From positions 1-52,921 of the forward strand of contig JAQWLJ010000045.1 of assembly GCA_029247365.1 (NCBI GenBank): a stretch of DNA of 52,921 nt. Direction: 5' to 3'. Shown here in pieces: positions 32,038-39,522 of this stretch (the first letter of the stretch is position 1; each line of letters starts with the position of its first letter). Position numbers and translations under genes: made by a program. Origin of the DNA: Acidimicrobiales bacterium. GTDB lineage: Bacteria; Actinomycetota; Acidimicrobiia; Acidimicrobiales; Aldehydirespiratoraceae. Below the pieces are notes generated by a model that saw nothing but the letters and a program-made list of their open reading frames with translations, made no database searches and was not told the DNA's origin.

Positions 32038-33482
32038 CGGGTGATCTCCTTCGTCGTGCAGACGCTACCTTTTGGCGGTGGAATCCAGCCACCGAAGGCC
32101 ATTGAGAACAGGCCGGTTTGGCCTCCTGCGTGAATGACGTGAATACCGCCGGGCCAGAACTTCGGCACCACCCGGCCCGCCATCTCCGGTGCCGCTCCCT
32201 CGTCGATGCCGTCGACGCCCCGCATGATGTCGTCAGTCTGGATCGTCAGGTGAGATTCGAGTTCTTCGATGAACCGGGCTCGGTCCCAGCCAGCGTCGTG
32301 GAACCTCGACATGTGCTCGGGGCCGATCACCAAGACCGTCTCCATCATTGCCATTCGGGGTGCGACGTTGGTGAGCAGTGACTTCGCGAAGTGTCTGACG
32401 AGAGAGTCTGGTGTGCGGGAGAGCTGATCGACCATGATCGTTGGGCCACCGCCGCACCAGACGGTGACGGTCGACTGTTCGGCGGTGAACCCTCGGCTCT
32501 GTGCGAACGAGTCCCACGGTGACCCTTCCTCGTCTTCGGCAAAGGCGAGGCCGAGCTTGTGCGGGCTGCCGTGGGCCGAACGGTCGACGCCGCCAGGCTG
32601 CCCACCACCGATGTTTCGGATGATGAGTTGCACTGCCCGACCGATTGTCGAGTTCGCGCGGTTGCCCTGACCGAGCACGTTGCCACCCGAGTTCATCCCG
32701 ATCTCATTGCGAATTGGACCGTTCACGATCAGGATCGGCCCGACGTCCATCGTGGTAGCGAGGACCCCGTGCATATTGAATTCGTCGGAACAGACGGCCT
32801 CAACTGCGGCGATCACCACCGGCAGGTACTCGGGTTTGCAGCCAGCCATGACTGCGTTGATTGCGATTTTCTCGACCGTGCACTCGACAAGGTCTGGCGG
32901 GGCGATTGCGACGACCTCGTCGGCGTGGCGCGTGGTGCCCTCGAGCATGCGGAGAACCCGCGCCTCGGTGGGAGGTACGACGGGCAGGCCGTCTGAGTAG
33001 TTGCGGTCGTGCATCGCTTCCCACTCGTCTTCGAGTGACGCGATCTCGATCCGGCGACTGGTCATCGCCGACCCGGAGAAGCGAACGGCGAGCTCATGGG
33101 CAAGATTCGGGTCGACCGACAGCGAGCCGCAACCGGGCCGCCAGTCGGGAAGATCGGCGCCAAGGTCGGCCACGCCGGTGAAGGCCTCCCACTTTTCGCG
33201 CCACCAACCTTCGATTCGCTCGGTGGGCCTACCGTTCTCGACTTTGAGCAGGGTTGGCACGGTGACGATGTCGTTGTGCCACGACAATGCGAGGTCAGCA
33301 TCGTGGACAACCCAATCGGCGGCAGCCGGAAACGTCGCTTCGTCCTGGGTGATGGTGGTGATCGACGAGCGGTCGGCCAGGTCGACAAGCACTGGCGCAA
33401 CGAGCACACAGGTTGGGCAGTCCTGCTTGACGACCGCAACCAGACCGTCAGGGAGTGGAGCGGATGAACTCATGCCGCTCAT
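32034..33482 (-). CDS. UGSC partner protein (copy 2) fused to an N-terminal thioredoxin-like domain
   Basis: A 482-residue two-domain protein. Residues 10-110 are thioredoxin-like: VAVVKQDCPTCVLVAP has the CxxC pair Cys22/Cys25, VTVPTLLKV has the cis-Pro 76, and EGWWREKWEAFTGVADL ends the fold. Residues 145-482 are homologous to the whole of the partner at 3182-4192, with DGLPVVPPT, CTVEK (Cys201), NAVMAGC (Cys215), PILIVNGP, GNRANSTIGRA and LAFAEDEEGSPW. A Cys118 sits in the linker. The fusion strongly suggests that electrons pass from the thioredoxin-like domain to or from the selenoprotein encoded by the overlapping next gene. There is no signal peptide, so the system is cytoplasmic. Starts at ATG 33482, with ATG 33473 possible. 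Confidence 0.77.
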   Translation of the reverse strand: MSGMSSSAPLPDGLVAVVKQDCPTCVLVAPVLVDLADRSSITTITQDEATFPAAADWVVHDADLALSWHNDIVTVPTLLKVENGRPTERIEGWWREKWEAFTGVADLGADLPDWRPGCGSLSVDPNLAHELAVRFSGSAMTSRRIEIASLEDEWEAMHDRNYSDGLPVVPPTEARVLRMLEGTTRHADEVVAIAPPDLVECTVEKIAINAVMAGCKPEYLPVVIAAVEAVCSDEFNMHGVLATTMDVGPILIVNGPIRNEIGMNSGGNVLGQGNRANSTIGRAVQLIIRNIGGGQPGGVDRSAHGSPHKLGLAFAEDEEGSPWDSFAQSRGFTAEQSTVTVWCGGGPTIMVDQLSRTPDSLVRHFAKSLLTNVAPRMAMMETVLVIGPEHMSRFHDAGWDRARFIEELESHLTIQTDDIMRGVDGIDEGAAPEMAGRVVPKFWPGGIHVIHAGGQTGLFSMAFGGWIPPPKGSVCTTKEITR

Positions 33483-33558
33483 ATTCGCACAAGGTCGACG
33501 CCGCGGTCGGAGATGAGACTTCCGTCACTCAGCCTGTTCCAGCTGTGCGCTGGTGTTC

Positions 33559-33564
33559 TACCGT
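33559..33564 (+). promoter_or_regulatory. -10 box TACCGT of the metallo-beta-lactamase-fold gene
   Basis: TACCGT is 9 bases before the ATG at 33574 and favours that start over the in-frame GTG at 33553. Confidence 0.45.
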
Positions 33565-33573
33565 GGCGGACTC

Positions 33574-34452
33574 ATGCAAGGTCACTCGTCGGCAGATGTG
33601 GTCATTACATTTCACGGTGTTCGAGGTTCAACGCCGTGCAGCTGCCCCACCCTCGCCCGCTATGGCGGAAATACGAGCTGTATCTCCGTCGAGACGGCTG
33701 GGCAGGATCCGATCATCCTCGACCTCGGCACCGGCCTCCGCACGTTTGGAACCGGTTGTGAGCGCGATGGGATGACGGCCCACGCACTTCTCACCCATCT
33801 CCACTGGGACCATGTCCAGGGTTTGCCGTTCTTCGCGCCGCTGCACCACTCGGATTCCTCGCTCACCGTCTACGGGCCCGGCGATGGCTCGGCCGAATCG
33901 CTCGCTGATTGCATGGCTCGGTTCATGGCGCCCCCCTTCTTCCCCATCACGGCAAGCGATCTGCCGGCCAGCGTGTCCTTCGTCGACGCGCTCGACGCCG
34001 ATTTTTCGATCGGCGAGACAACGGTCATGGCTCGCTCCATCCCTCACACCGGCCCAACAGCCGGTTTTCGTATCGAGTGCAGCGGTGTGTCGATTGCGTA
34101 CCTGCCCGACCATCAAGAACCGCTCGACGACAAGACGTACGTGGCGCCCGGTGCGCTCGAGCTGTGCAGCGATGTCGACGTATTGATCCACGACGCGCAG
34201 CTCACCACTGACGAGTTTGCCCAGATGTCGCATTGGGGTCACAGCACGCCGACGTACGCCCTCGAGGTTGCGCGGCAGGCAGGGGCGAAGACGCTCGTTC
34301 TTTTTCACCATGATCCGAGTCATGATGACGACGCTGTCGACGTCATCTGCGAGGAGACCCGCCAGCTTGCTGCGGCCGATGGCATCGAGGTCGTGGCGGC
34401 AATCGAAGGACAGAAGCTCACGCTTCCCGCCCTGACTGGAGCAACGACATGA
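33574..34452 (+). CDS. Metallo-beta-lactamase-fold hydrolase
   Basis: A 292-residue MBL-fold protein. ITFHGVRGSTPCSCPTLARYGGNTSC opens the fold, LLTHLHWDHVQGLPFF is the HxHxDH zinc motif, SIPHTGPTAGFRIE gives the next ligand, DVLIHDAQLT the bridging Asp and LVLFHHDPSHDDD the last His. This subgroup resembles cyclic-nucleotide phosphodiesterase or RNase Z-like hydrolases (the HGVRGSTP opening recurs there), but the substrate is unknown. Its stop overlaps the flavin reductase start (ATGA at 34449-34452), so it heads a short operon. Confidence 0.82.
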   Translation: MQGHSSADVVITFHGVRGSTPCSCPTLARYGGNTSCISVETAGQDPIILDLGTGLRTFGTGCERDGMTAHALLTHLHWDHVQGLPFFAPLHHSDSSLTVYGPGDGSAESLADCMARFMAPPFFPITASDLPASVSFVDALDADFSIGETTVMARSIPHTGPTAGFRIECSGVSIAYLPDHQEPLDDKTYVAPGALELCSDVDVLIHDAQLTTDEFAQMSHWGHSTPTYALEVARQAGAKTLVLFHHDPSHDDDAVDVICEETRQLAAADGIEVVAAIEGQKLTLPALTGATT

Positions 34453-34928
34453 CGATCGACCCCGGTGACTTCCGGCGGGTTCTCGGCCACTTCCCAACCG
34501 GTGTCACCGTTGTGACCGGCTCGGGCGACGACGGTCCAGCCGGCATGGCGATTGGTTCGTTTGCGAGCATTTCGCTCGACCCGCCGCTCGTGATGTTCTG
34601 CCCGGGCAAGGAGTCTGGTGCATGGCAAATGATTCGCGAGACGGGTTCGTTCTGCGCCAACATCCTTGGCGACGACCAAAAGGACGTATGCGGCGTGTTT
34701 GCCATGCCGTCCGACGACCGGTTCGCCGGGATCGACTGGACCACTGACGCCACGGGTTCGCCCGTCCTGCCCGGCTGTGTTGGACATATCGACTGTGACA
34801 TTCACGCCATCCTTGACGGCGGCGACCACGACATCGTGCTTGGCCTCGTCAAGTCGCTCGCTGTCACCGGCGAGCAGGGGCCCCTTGTCTTCTTCCAGGG
34901 TGGATACGGGCGCTTCGATGCGTTGTAG
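34449..34928 (+). CDS. Flavin reductase-like, FMN-binding split-barrel protein
   Basis: A 159-residue split-barrel protein of the flavin reductase domain family. FRRVLGHFPTGVTVVTG is the standard N-terminus, GMAIGSFASISLDPPLVMFCPGKES the flavin-binding strand and loop, and FCANILGDDQKDV the next helix. Such proteins reduce FMN or FAD with NAD(P)H for a partner monooxygenase, or act as stand-alone reductases. No two-component monooxygenase is adjacent. The overlap with the MBL gene implies coupled translation. Confidence 0.85.
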   Translation: MTIDPGDFRRVLGHFPTGVTVVTGSGDDGPAGMAIGSFASISLDPPLVMFCPGKESGAWQMIRETGSFCANILGDDQKDVCGVFAMPSDDRFAGIDWTTDATGSPVLPGCVGHIDCDIHAILDGGDHDIVLGLVKSLAVTGEQGPLVFFQGGYGRFDAL

Positions 34929-34941
34929 GCCGGCTCAGCAG

Positions 34942-34947
34942 TAGGTT
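34942..34947 (+). promoter_or_regulatory. -10 box TAGGTT ahead of the gamma-CA-like gene
   Basis: TAGGTT is 6 bases before the ATG at 34954, so this gene can be transcribed apart from the flavin reductase gene. Confidence 0.45.
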
Positions 34948-34953
34948 CACGAC

Positions 34954-35472
34954 ATGGCGATCTATGCACTGGGCGACCTCGTCCCAGACATCCACCCGAC
35001 CGCGTATGTCCACCCTGACGCGTCAGTTATCGGCAACGTCACGATGGGCGCGAACTGCTCGGTGTGGCCTCACGCTGTGATTCGAGGCGACGATGGGCCG
35101 ATCACGATTGGTGAGGGCACATCGATTCAGGACGGTGCGGTGATTCACACCACCCACTTCACACCCACGAAGATCGGGAACAACGTCACGGTCGGACACC
35201 TTGCGCATCTCGAAGGTTGCATCGTCCACGACTGGGCGCTGGTCGGCTCCGGCTCGATCGTCCTGCACAACGCGGTCATCCATGAGCACGCCCTCGTCGG
35301 CGGCGCCGCGATGGTCCCCGGTGGCGTCGAGGTGCCCCGATGCTCGATGGCCCTTGGGGTGCCTGCAAAGATCCGCGAGGGCGTTCTCGACGAGTTTCAC
35401 GCCCGCATGAACGTTGAGGCCTACGTCGCCCGCGGCGAGCAGTTCCGCACCGAACTGCGCCGGATCGACTGA
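34954..35472 (+). CDS. Gamma-carbonic anhydrase-like left-handed beta-helix protein
   Basis: A 172-residue hexapeptide-repeat protein of the gamma-carbonic anhydrase (YrdA/PaaY) family; the repeats run from about residue 18 to 135 and a C-terminal helix follows. His65 (AVIHTTH) and His82 (VGH) match two zinc ligands. The third ligand, normally the His of an LHGC motif five residues after VGH, is Glu87 here (HLAHLEGC), although His85 is close. Carbonic anhydrase activity is therefore doubtful; related members have acyltransferase-like or thioesterase roles. It is followed one base later by a phosphatase gene. Confidence 0.82.
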   Translation: MAIYALGDLVPDIHPTAYVHPDASVIGNVTMGANCSVWPHAVIRGDDGPITIGEGTSIQDGAVIHTTHFTPTKIGNNVTVGHLAHLEGCIVHDWALVGSGSIVLHNAVIHEHALVGGAAMVPGGVEVPRCSMALGVPAKIREGVLDEFHARMNVEAYVARGEQFRTELRRID

Positions 35473-35473
35473 C

Positions 35474-36028
35474 ATGACCTCGGCGGGCAACAGCGGTGTC
35501 CGCATCCTGGTGGTGTGCACAGCCAACATCTGCCGGTCGGTGATGACGCATGCTGCGTTGCGAGCCGAGGTTGCTCGTCGCGGGTTGCCGGTCGAGGTTG
35601 CGTCGTCGGGGTTTCTCACCAACGGTGATCGGGCCTCCGATGCAGCGTCGAGTGTCCTCGCCGAGCTGGCTCACGACGTGAGCGACCACCGGTCCCGCAT
35701 CACCACTCCCAAGATTGTGGACACCGCCGATCTTGTTGTCACGATGGAACGGCGTCATAGCCGCGACATCACCGCGATGATGAAGCATCAGCGCAAGGTG
35801 TTCACACTCGTCACCGCGGTCGATCTGCTGAGCGCTGTCGATCCCGAGATCACCGACCCCCTCGAACGCATCGCCGCTGCTGATGCGGCTCGACGTCACG
35901 ACGATCTGCTCGGTACCGGTCCCGACGAGATCGACGACCCGTTCGGCAAGTCGCTCGAGGTCAACCGTCAGACGGCCCGGCGTCTCGGTGAGCTTTCGAG
36001 CGAACTCCTTGGCGCACTCTTCCCGTAA
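35474..36028 (+). CDS. Low-molecular-weight protein tyrosine phosphatase family
   Basis: A 184-residue protein of the LMW phosphatase/arsenate reductase fold. ILVVCTANICRS places Cys15 and Arg21 in the C-x5-R P-loop, with the second Cys20 inside the loop; a late EIDDPFGKS carries the general-acid Asp of the DPF/DPY motif. It should dephosphorylate phosphotyrosine or a small phosphoester. The ATG at 35474 is chosen over an earlier in-frame start since the P-loop normally lies within the first 20 residues. One base separates it from the gamma-CA-like gene. Confidence 0.86.
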   Translation: MTSAGNSGVRILVVCTANICRSVMTHAALRAEVARRGLPVEVASSGFLTNGDRASDAASSVLAELAHDVSDHRSRITTPKIVDTADLVVTMERRHSRDITAMMKHQRKVFTLVTAVDLLSAVDPEITDPLERIAAADAARRHDDLLGTGPDEIDDPFGKSLEVNRQTARRLGELSSELLGALFP

Positions 36029-36154
36029 GGGTCGAATGACTCGGGTCAACGGGGTCGCGTTGCCGACCGTTGGTCCGAATCACCGCCGAAGCCGCAACCT
36101 TCTGGGCGCCAGGCTTGCGCCGAGCTCGCCGTTGCTGGCGGGCCCCGTACCGCT

Positions 36155-36168
36155 CGCCGATATCGGCG
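36155..36168. repeat. 14-bp perfect palindrome upstream of sufB
   Basis: CGCCGATATCGGCG is fully self-complementary and lies 51 bp before the suf operator in the 269-bp gap ahead of sufB. It may bind a regulator; otherwise nothing recognisable is seen at 36029-36218. Confidence 0.4.
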
Positions 36169-36218
36169 TCGACAGCCGCGGAATCACCCGGTACCGAACG
36201 TCCAAAGGGTCCCAGGAG

Positions 36219-36242
36219 TTGTTACTATCTGCGTAGGAGAAA
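36219..36242 (+). promoter_or_regulatory. suf operator-like site upstream of sufB, overlapping the promoter
   Basis: The core ACTA-N5-GTAGGA here is shared with the site before sufD, and ACTA-N5-GTAG is shared with the site before the second sufC. TACTAT (36223-36228) inside it is a good -10 box, giving a leader of about 60 nt before sufB. This is the most degenerate of the three sites. Confidence 0.55.
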
Positions 36243-36297
36243 TTCCGTTCTCTTCGCTGCATCTGCAGTGCGCTGTATCGCTTCAGGAGCCCACCCC

Positions 36298-37701
36298 ATG
36301 GCGTCTACCGACATCGGCATCGACCTCGGCAAGTACCAGCTCGGCTGGTCCGACGAGGAGGACTACGTGTTCAAGCCGAAGAAGGGCTTGAACGAAGAAA
36401 TCTTGCGCGAAATGTCGTGGCTCAAGGGTGAGCCCGACTGGATGCTGGACTTCCGCCTGAAGTCGCACCAGCGCTTCGAGCGTCGCCCGCGGCCGAGTTG
36501 GGGCGGCGACACATCGGATCTCGACTTCGACGACATCTACTACTACATCAAGCCTAAGGGGGGACTGAACGACGACTGGGACGAAGTGCCAGAGTCGATC
36601 AAGAACACCTACGAGAAGCTGGGTATCCCAGAGGCCGAACGCAAGTACCTCGCTGGCGTGACCGCCCAGTACGAGTCCGAGGTCGTTTACCACCGCAACC
36701 GCGAAGATCTCGAGGCCCAGGGTGTTCTGTTCTCGGACATGGACACGGCGGTCAAGGAGTACCCGCAGTTGGTGAAGGACTACTTCGGCAAGATCATTCC
36801 GCCGAATGACAACAAGTACTCGGCGCTCAACTCCGCCGCCTGGTCGGGTGGCTCGTTCATCTACGTCCCGCCGGGCGTGGAAGTCGAGATGCCGCTGCAG
36901 GCCTACTTCCGCATCAACGCGGAGAACATGGGCCAGTTCGAACGCACCCTGATCATCGCCGATGAGGGTTCCAAGGTTCACTACATCGAAGGGTGCTCGG
37001 CGCCGACCTACACCTCCGACTCCTTGCACTCTGCGGTCGTTGAAATCGTCGTGAAACCCTCGGCTCGGGTCACCTACACGACGATCCAGAACTGGTCTGA
37101 CAACGTCTTCAATCTGGTCACCAAGCGGGCCTACGTCGAAGCCGAAGGCCATATGGAGTGGATCGACGGCAATATCGGTTCCAAGCTCACGATGAAGTAC
37201 CCAGCTGTTGTGCTCGCCGGTCCGAAGGCGTCTGGCGAGGTGCTCTCCGTCGCTTACGCCGGCCCGAACCAGCACCAGGACACCGGTGCAAAGATGATCC
37301 ATGCTGCGCCCGAGACCACCTCGAAGATCGTCTCCAAGTCGATCTCCAAGGACGGCGGCCGCACCTCGTACCGCGGTCTGGTCCGAGTTGAGGACGATGC
37401 CTACGGCTGCAAGTCACACGTCCAGTGTGATGCTCTTATTCTCGATGACGAGTCGATCTCTGACACCTACCCCTACATGGAGGTCGGTTCCGGTGATGCC
37501 GTGATCGGTCACGAGGCCACGGTCTCTCGCGTCGCCGACGAGCAACTCTTCTACCTGCAGTCCCGAGGCCTTACCGAAGAGCAAGCGATGGGCATGATCG
37601 TCAACGGCTTCATCGAGCCTGTCACTCGCACGCTTCCCATGGAATACGCGGTCGAGTGGTCTCGTCTCATTGAGCTCCAGATGGAGGGCTCTGTTGGCTG
37701 A
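36298..37701 (+). CDS. sufB: SufB, Fe-S cluster scaffold subunit of the SufBCD complex
   Basis: A 467-residue SufB that accepts sulfide from cysteine desulfurase and builds [4Fe-4S] clusters with SufC and SufD. It begins with the SufB-specific [25 protein letters not shown], continues with [50 protein letters not shown], and ends with the paired SufB/SufD beta-helix terminus ([21 protein letters not shown]). No intein is present, unlike many mycobacterial copies. AGGAG 9 bases before the ATG at 36298 makes this a leadered gene. It stands alone, 4.5 kb from sufD, although they normally share an operon. Confidence 0.96.
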   Translation: MASTDIGIDLGKYQLGWSDEEDYVFKPKKGLNEEILREMSWLKGEPDWMLDFRLKSHQRFERRPRPSWGGDTSDLDFDDIYYYIKPKGGLNDDWDEVPESIKNTYEKLGIPEAERKYLAGVTAQYESEVVYHRNREDLEAQGVLFSDMDTAVKEYPQLVKDYFGKIIPPNDNKYSALNSAAWSGGSFIYVPPGVEVEMPLQAYFRINAENMGQFERTLIIADEGSKVHYIEGCSAPTYTSDSLHSAVVEIVVKPSARVTYTTIQNWSDNVFNLVTKRAYVEAEGHMEWIDGNIGSKLTMKYPAVVLAGPKASGEVLSVAYAGPNQHQDTGAKMIHAAPETTSKIVSKSISKDGGRTSYRGLVRVEDDAYGCKSHVQCDALILDDESISDTYPYMEVGSGDAVIGHEATVSRVADEQLFYLQSRGLTEEQAMGMIVNGFIEPVTRTLPMEYAVEWSRLIELQMEGSVG

Positions 37702-37745
37702 GTGCCGAACTGGCAATCGCGTCGGCTGAGTGCCGAACTGGCAAT
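37696..37745 (+). repeat. 22-bp direct repeat at the end of sufB
   Basis: A 22-bp unit beginning GGCTGAGTGCC occurs exactly at 37696-37717 and again at 37724-37745, a 28-bp period. The first unit contains the sufB stop codon; the second repeats the stop and downstream bases. It looks like a tandem duplication of the 3' end of sufB. Confidence 0.85.
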
Positions 37746-37788
37746 GCTGATCGTTGCCGTTGGCGCCGAAGCTCGGATTGCCCGACCT

Positions 37789-37807
37789 CGGCTCGCTGAG
37801 TGAGCCG
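37789..37807. terminator. Possible terminator hairpin between sufB and sulP
   Basis: CGGCTC (37789-37794) pairs with GAGCCG (37802-37807) around a 7-nt loop in the convergent 217-bp gap. No T-run on either side. Weak. Confidence 0.35.
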
Positions 37808-37918
37808 CCGAAACCCACGGCACGCCGCTCTCGGCCCCGGTATCGGTTGTCGACTTGATGAAGCCGGACTCCGTTGAGAAGACGCCGCCGTTCGCCTTCG
37901 GTAGCCGCAGTGAGTAAA

Positions 37919-39439
37919 TCAGTGCGTGCCGACCGTGCCGGTCGTGCGGGAGTGCAGCGCCTCAGCGTGACGGTTGAGACCCACGAGATGGGCCTCAATG
38001 TCCCGATCGGCAAACCGCGCAACAACTGCATCGAGCGCAGCGACGGCTGACGTGTCCCAGATGCGGGCGGTGCTGAGATCGATCTCGACGCGGCTGACCT
38101 TCACCGAGTCGTAGTCGAAGGCGTGGACTAGGTCGTTGGTCGAGGCGAAGAACAGCTCACCGGACACGGCATAAAGTCGCTCGACGTTGTCGGGGTCGAC
38201 GACGCTCGTGACCTTGATCAGACTTGAGACGTTCCGGGCGAAGAACACCACCGACAAGATGACGCCGGCGCCCACGCCGAACGCCAGGTTGTGGGTGAAG
38301 ACCACGACCGCGACGGTCACGATCATGACGGCGGTTTCGGTCTTGGGTGTGGTCCGAAGGGTGGGGATGCGGACGCTGCGCCAGTTGAACGTGCCGACCG
38401 ACACCATGATCATCACCGCAACCAGGGCTGCCATGGGTATCTGTGCCACGAGGTCACCTAGGGCGAGGATCAGGATCAACAAGAAGACACCCGATGCGAG
38501 TGTCGAGAGACGCGTTCGGCCTCCCGAGCGATGGTTGATCATCGACTGGCCGATCATGGCGCAACCCGCCATGCCGCCGAGGAAGCCGGTGGCGACGTTG
38601 GCGATGCCTTGGCCACGGGACTCGAGATTCTTGTCCGAGGTCGTCTCGGTCATGTCGTCGAGAAGTTGTGCGGTGAGGAGCGACTCGAGCAAGCCGACGA
38701 GGGCGAGGGTGATCGCGAAGGGCAGAATGATTCCGAGCGTCCCGAGCGTGAACGGCACATCGGGCAGGCTGAGGAAGGGAAGCGCGCTTGGCAGCTCACC
38801 CATGTCGCCCACGGTCGGCAGGTTGAGGCCCATCGACATGGTGAGGCCTGCAAGCACGACGATGGCGACCAGTGGCGACGGTACCGCGGTGGTGAGGCGG
38901 GGGAGCCCGTAGATGATCACGAGGCCAGCGCCAATGAACGCAAGGTTGAGTGGTAACCGTGAGCTATCGGTGTCGTTGCTCAAGAGGATGTGAGGAACCT
39001 GGGCGAGGAAGATGAGGACCGCAAGTGCGTTCACGAACCCGACCATCACGGTGCGAGGAACGAAGCGCATCAGTGCGCCGACGCCGAGGTAACCGAGTCC
39101 GATCTGGAGCACGCCTGCCAGCACGGTGGCGGCGAACAGGTAGGCCACGCCGTGTTCTTCTACGAGCGGCACCAAGACGAGTGCCATTGCCCCGGTGGCG
39201 GCAGAGATCATGCCGGAGCGCCCACCCGCGATCGAGATGATGATCGCAATCGAGAACGAGGCGTAGAGGCCGACCTTCGGATCGACGCCGGCGATGATCG
39301 AGAACGAGATCGCCTCTGGGATCAAGGCGAGAGCCACAACGAGGCCCGACAGCAGTTCGGTTCGCGGGTTGCTCAGCCATGCCTGGTGGAAGCGCTCGCG
39401 AGACGCGCGCGACGGCGGAACAGTTTTGAGGGATGTCAT
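37919..39439 (-). CDS. SulP-family anion transporter with STAS domain
   Basis: A 506-residue SulP/SLC26 permease. The first 390 residues contain 10-12 membrane helices with LLSGLVVALALIPEAISFSIIAGVDPKVGLYASF, the SulP signature, and GLLESLLTAQLLDDMT; residues from about 400 form a cytoplasmic STAS domain (VSGELFFASTNDLVHAFD and IDLSTARIWDTSAVAALD). It could carry sulfate or bicarbonate; this branch is close to many annotated sulfate permeases, which would fit nearby sulfur metabolism, but selectivity is not readable. The ATG at 39439 has TAAGGT 5 bases ahead. It converges on sufB. Confidence 0.9.
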   Translation of the reverse strand: MTSLKTVPPSRASRERFHQAWLSNPRTELLSGLVVALALIPEAISFSIIAGVDPKVGLYASFSIAIIISIAGGRSGMISAATGAMALVLVPLVEEHGVAYLFAATVLAGVLQIGLGYLGVGALMRFVPRTVMVGFVNALAVLIFLAQVPHILLSNDTDSSRLPLNLAFIGAGLVIIYGLPRLTTAVPSPLVAIVVLAGLTMSMGLNLPTVGDMGELPSALPFLSLPDVPFTLGTLGIILPFAITLALVGLLESLLTAQLLDDMTETTSDKNLESRGQGIANVATGFLGGMAGCAMIGQSMINHRSGGRTRLSTLASGVFLLILILALGDLVAQIPMAALVAVMIMVSVGTFNWRSVRIPTLRTTPKTETAVMIVTVAVVVFTHNLAFGVGAGVILSVVFFARNVSSLIKVTSVVDPDNVERLYAVSGELFFASTNDLVHAFDYDSVKVSRVEIDLSTARIWDTSAVAALDAVVARFADRDIEAHLVGLNRHAEALHSRTTGTVGTH

Positions 39440-39459
39440 CGACGACCTTAGGGGGAGTG

Positions 39460-39479
39460 GGGCGACATCGGTGTCGCCC
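39460..39479. terminator. Strong hairpin between the ABC-F gene and sulP
   Basis: GGGCGACA (39460-39467) pairs perfectly with TGTCGCCC (39472-39479) around TCGG. It lies after the ABC-F stop (minus strand) and just upstream of the sulP promoter, so it probably terminates ABC-F transcription. Confidence 0.6.
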
Positions 39480-39522
39480 GGCACGCTCGAACACGGAGTC
39501 GTCGGTGCTTGTCTTCGAGAGC

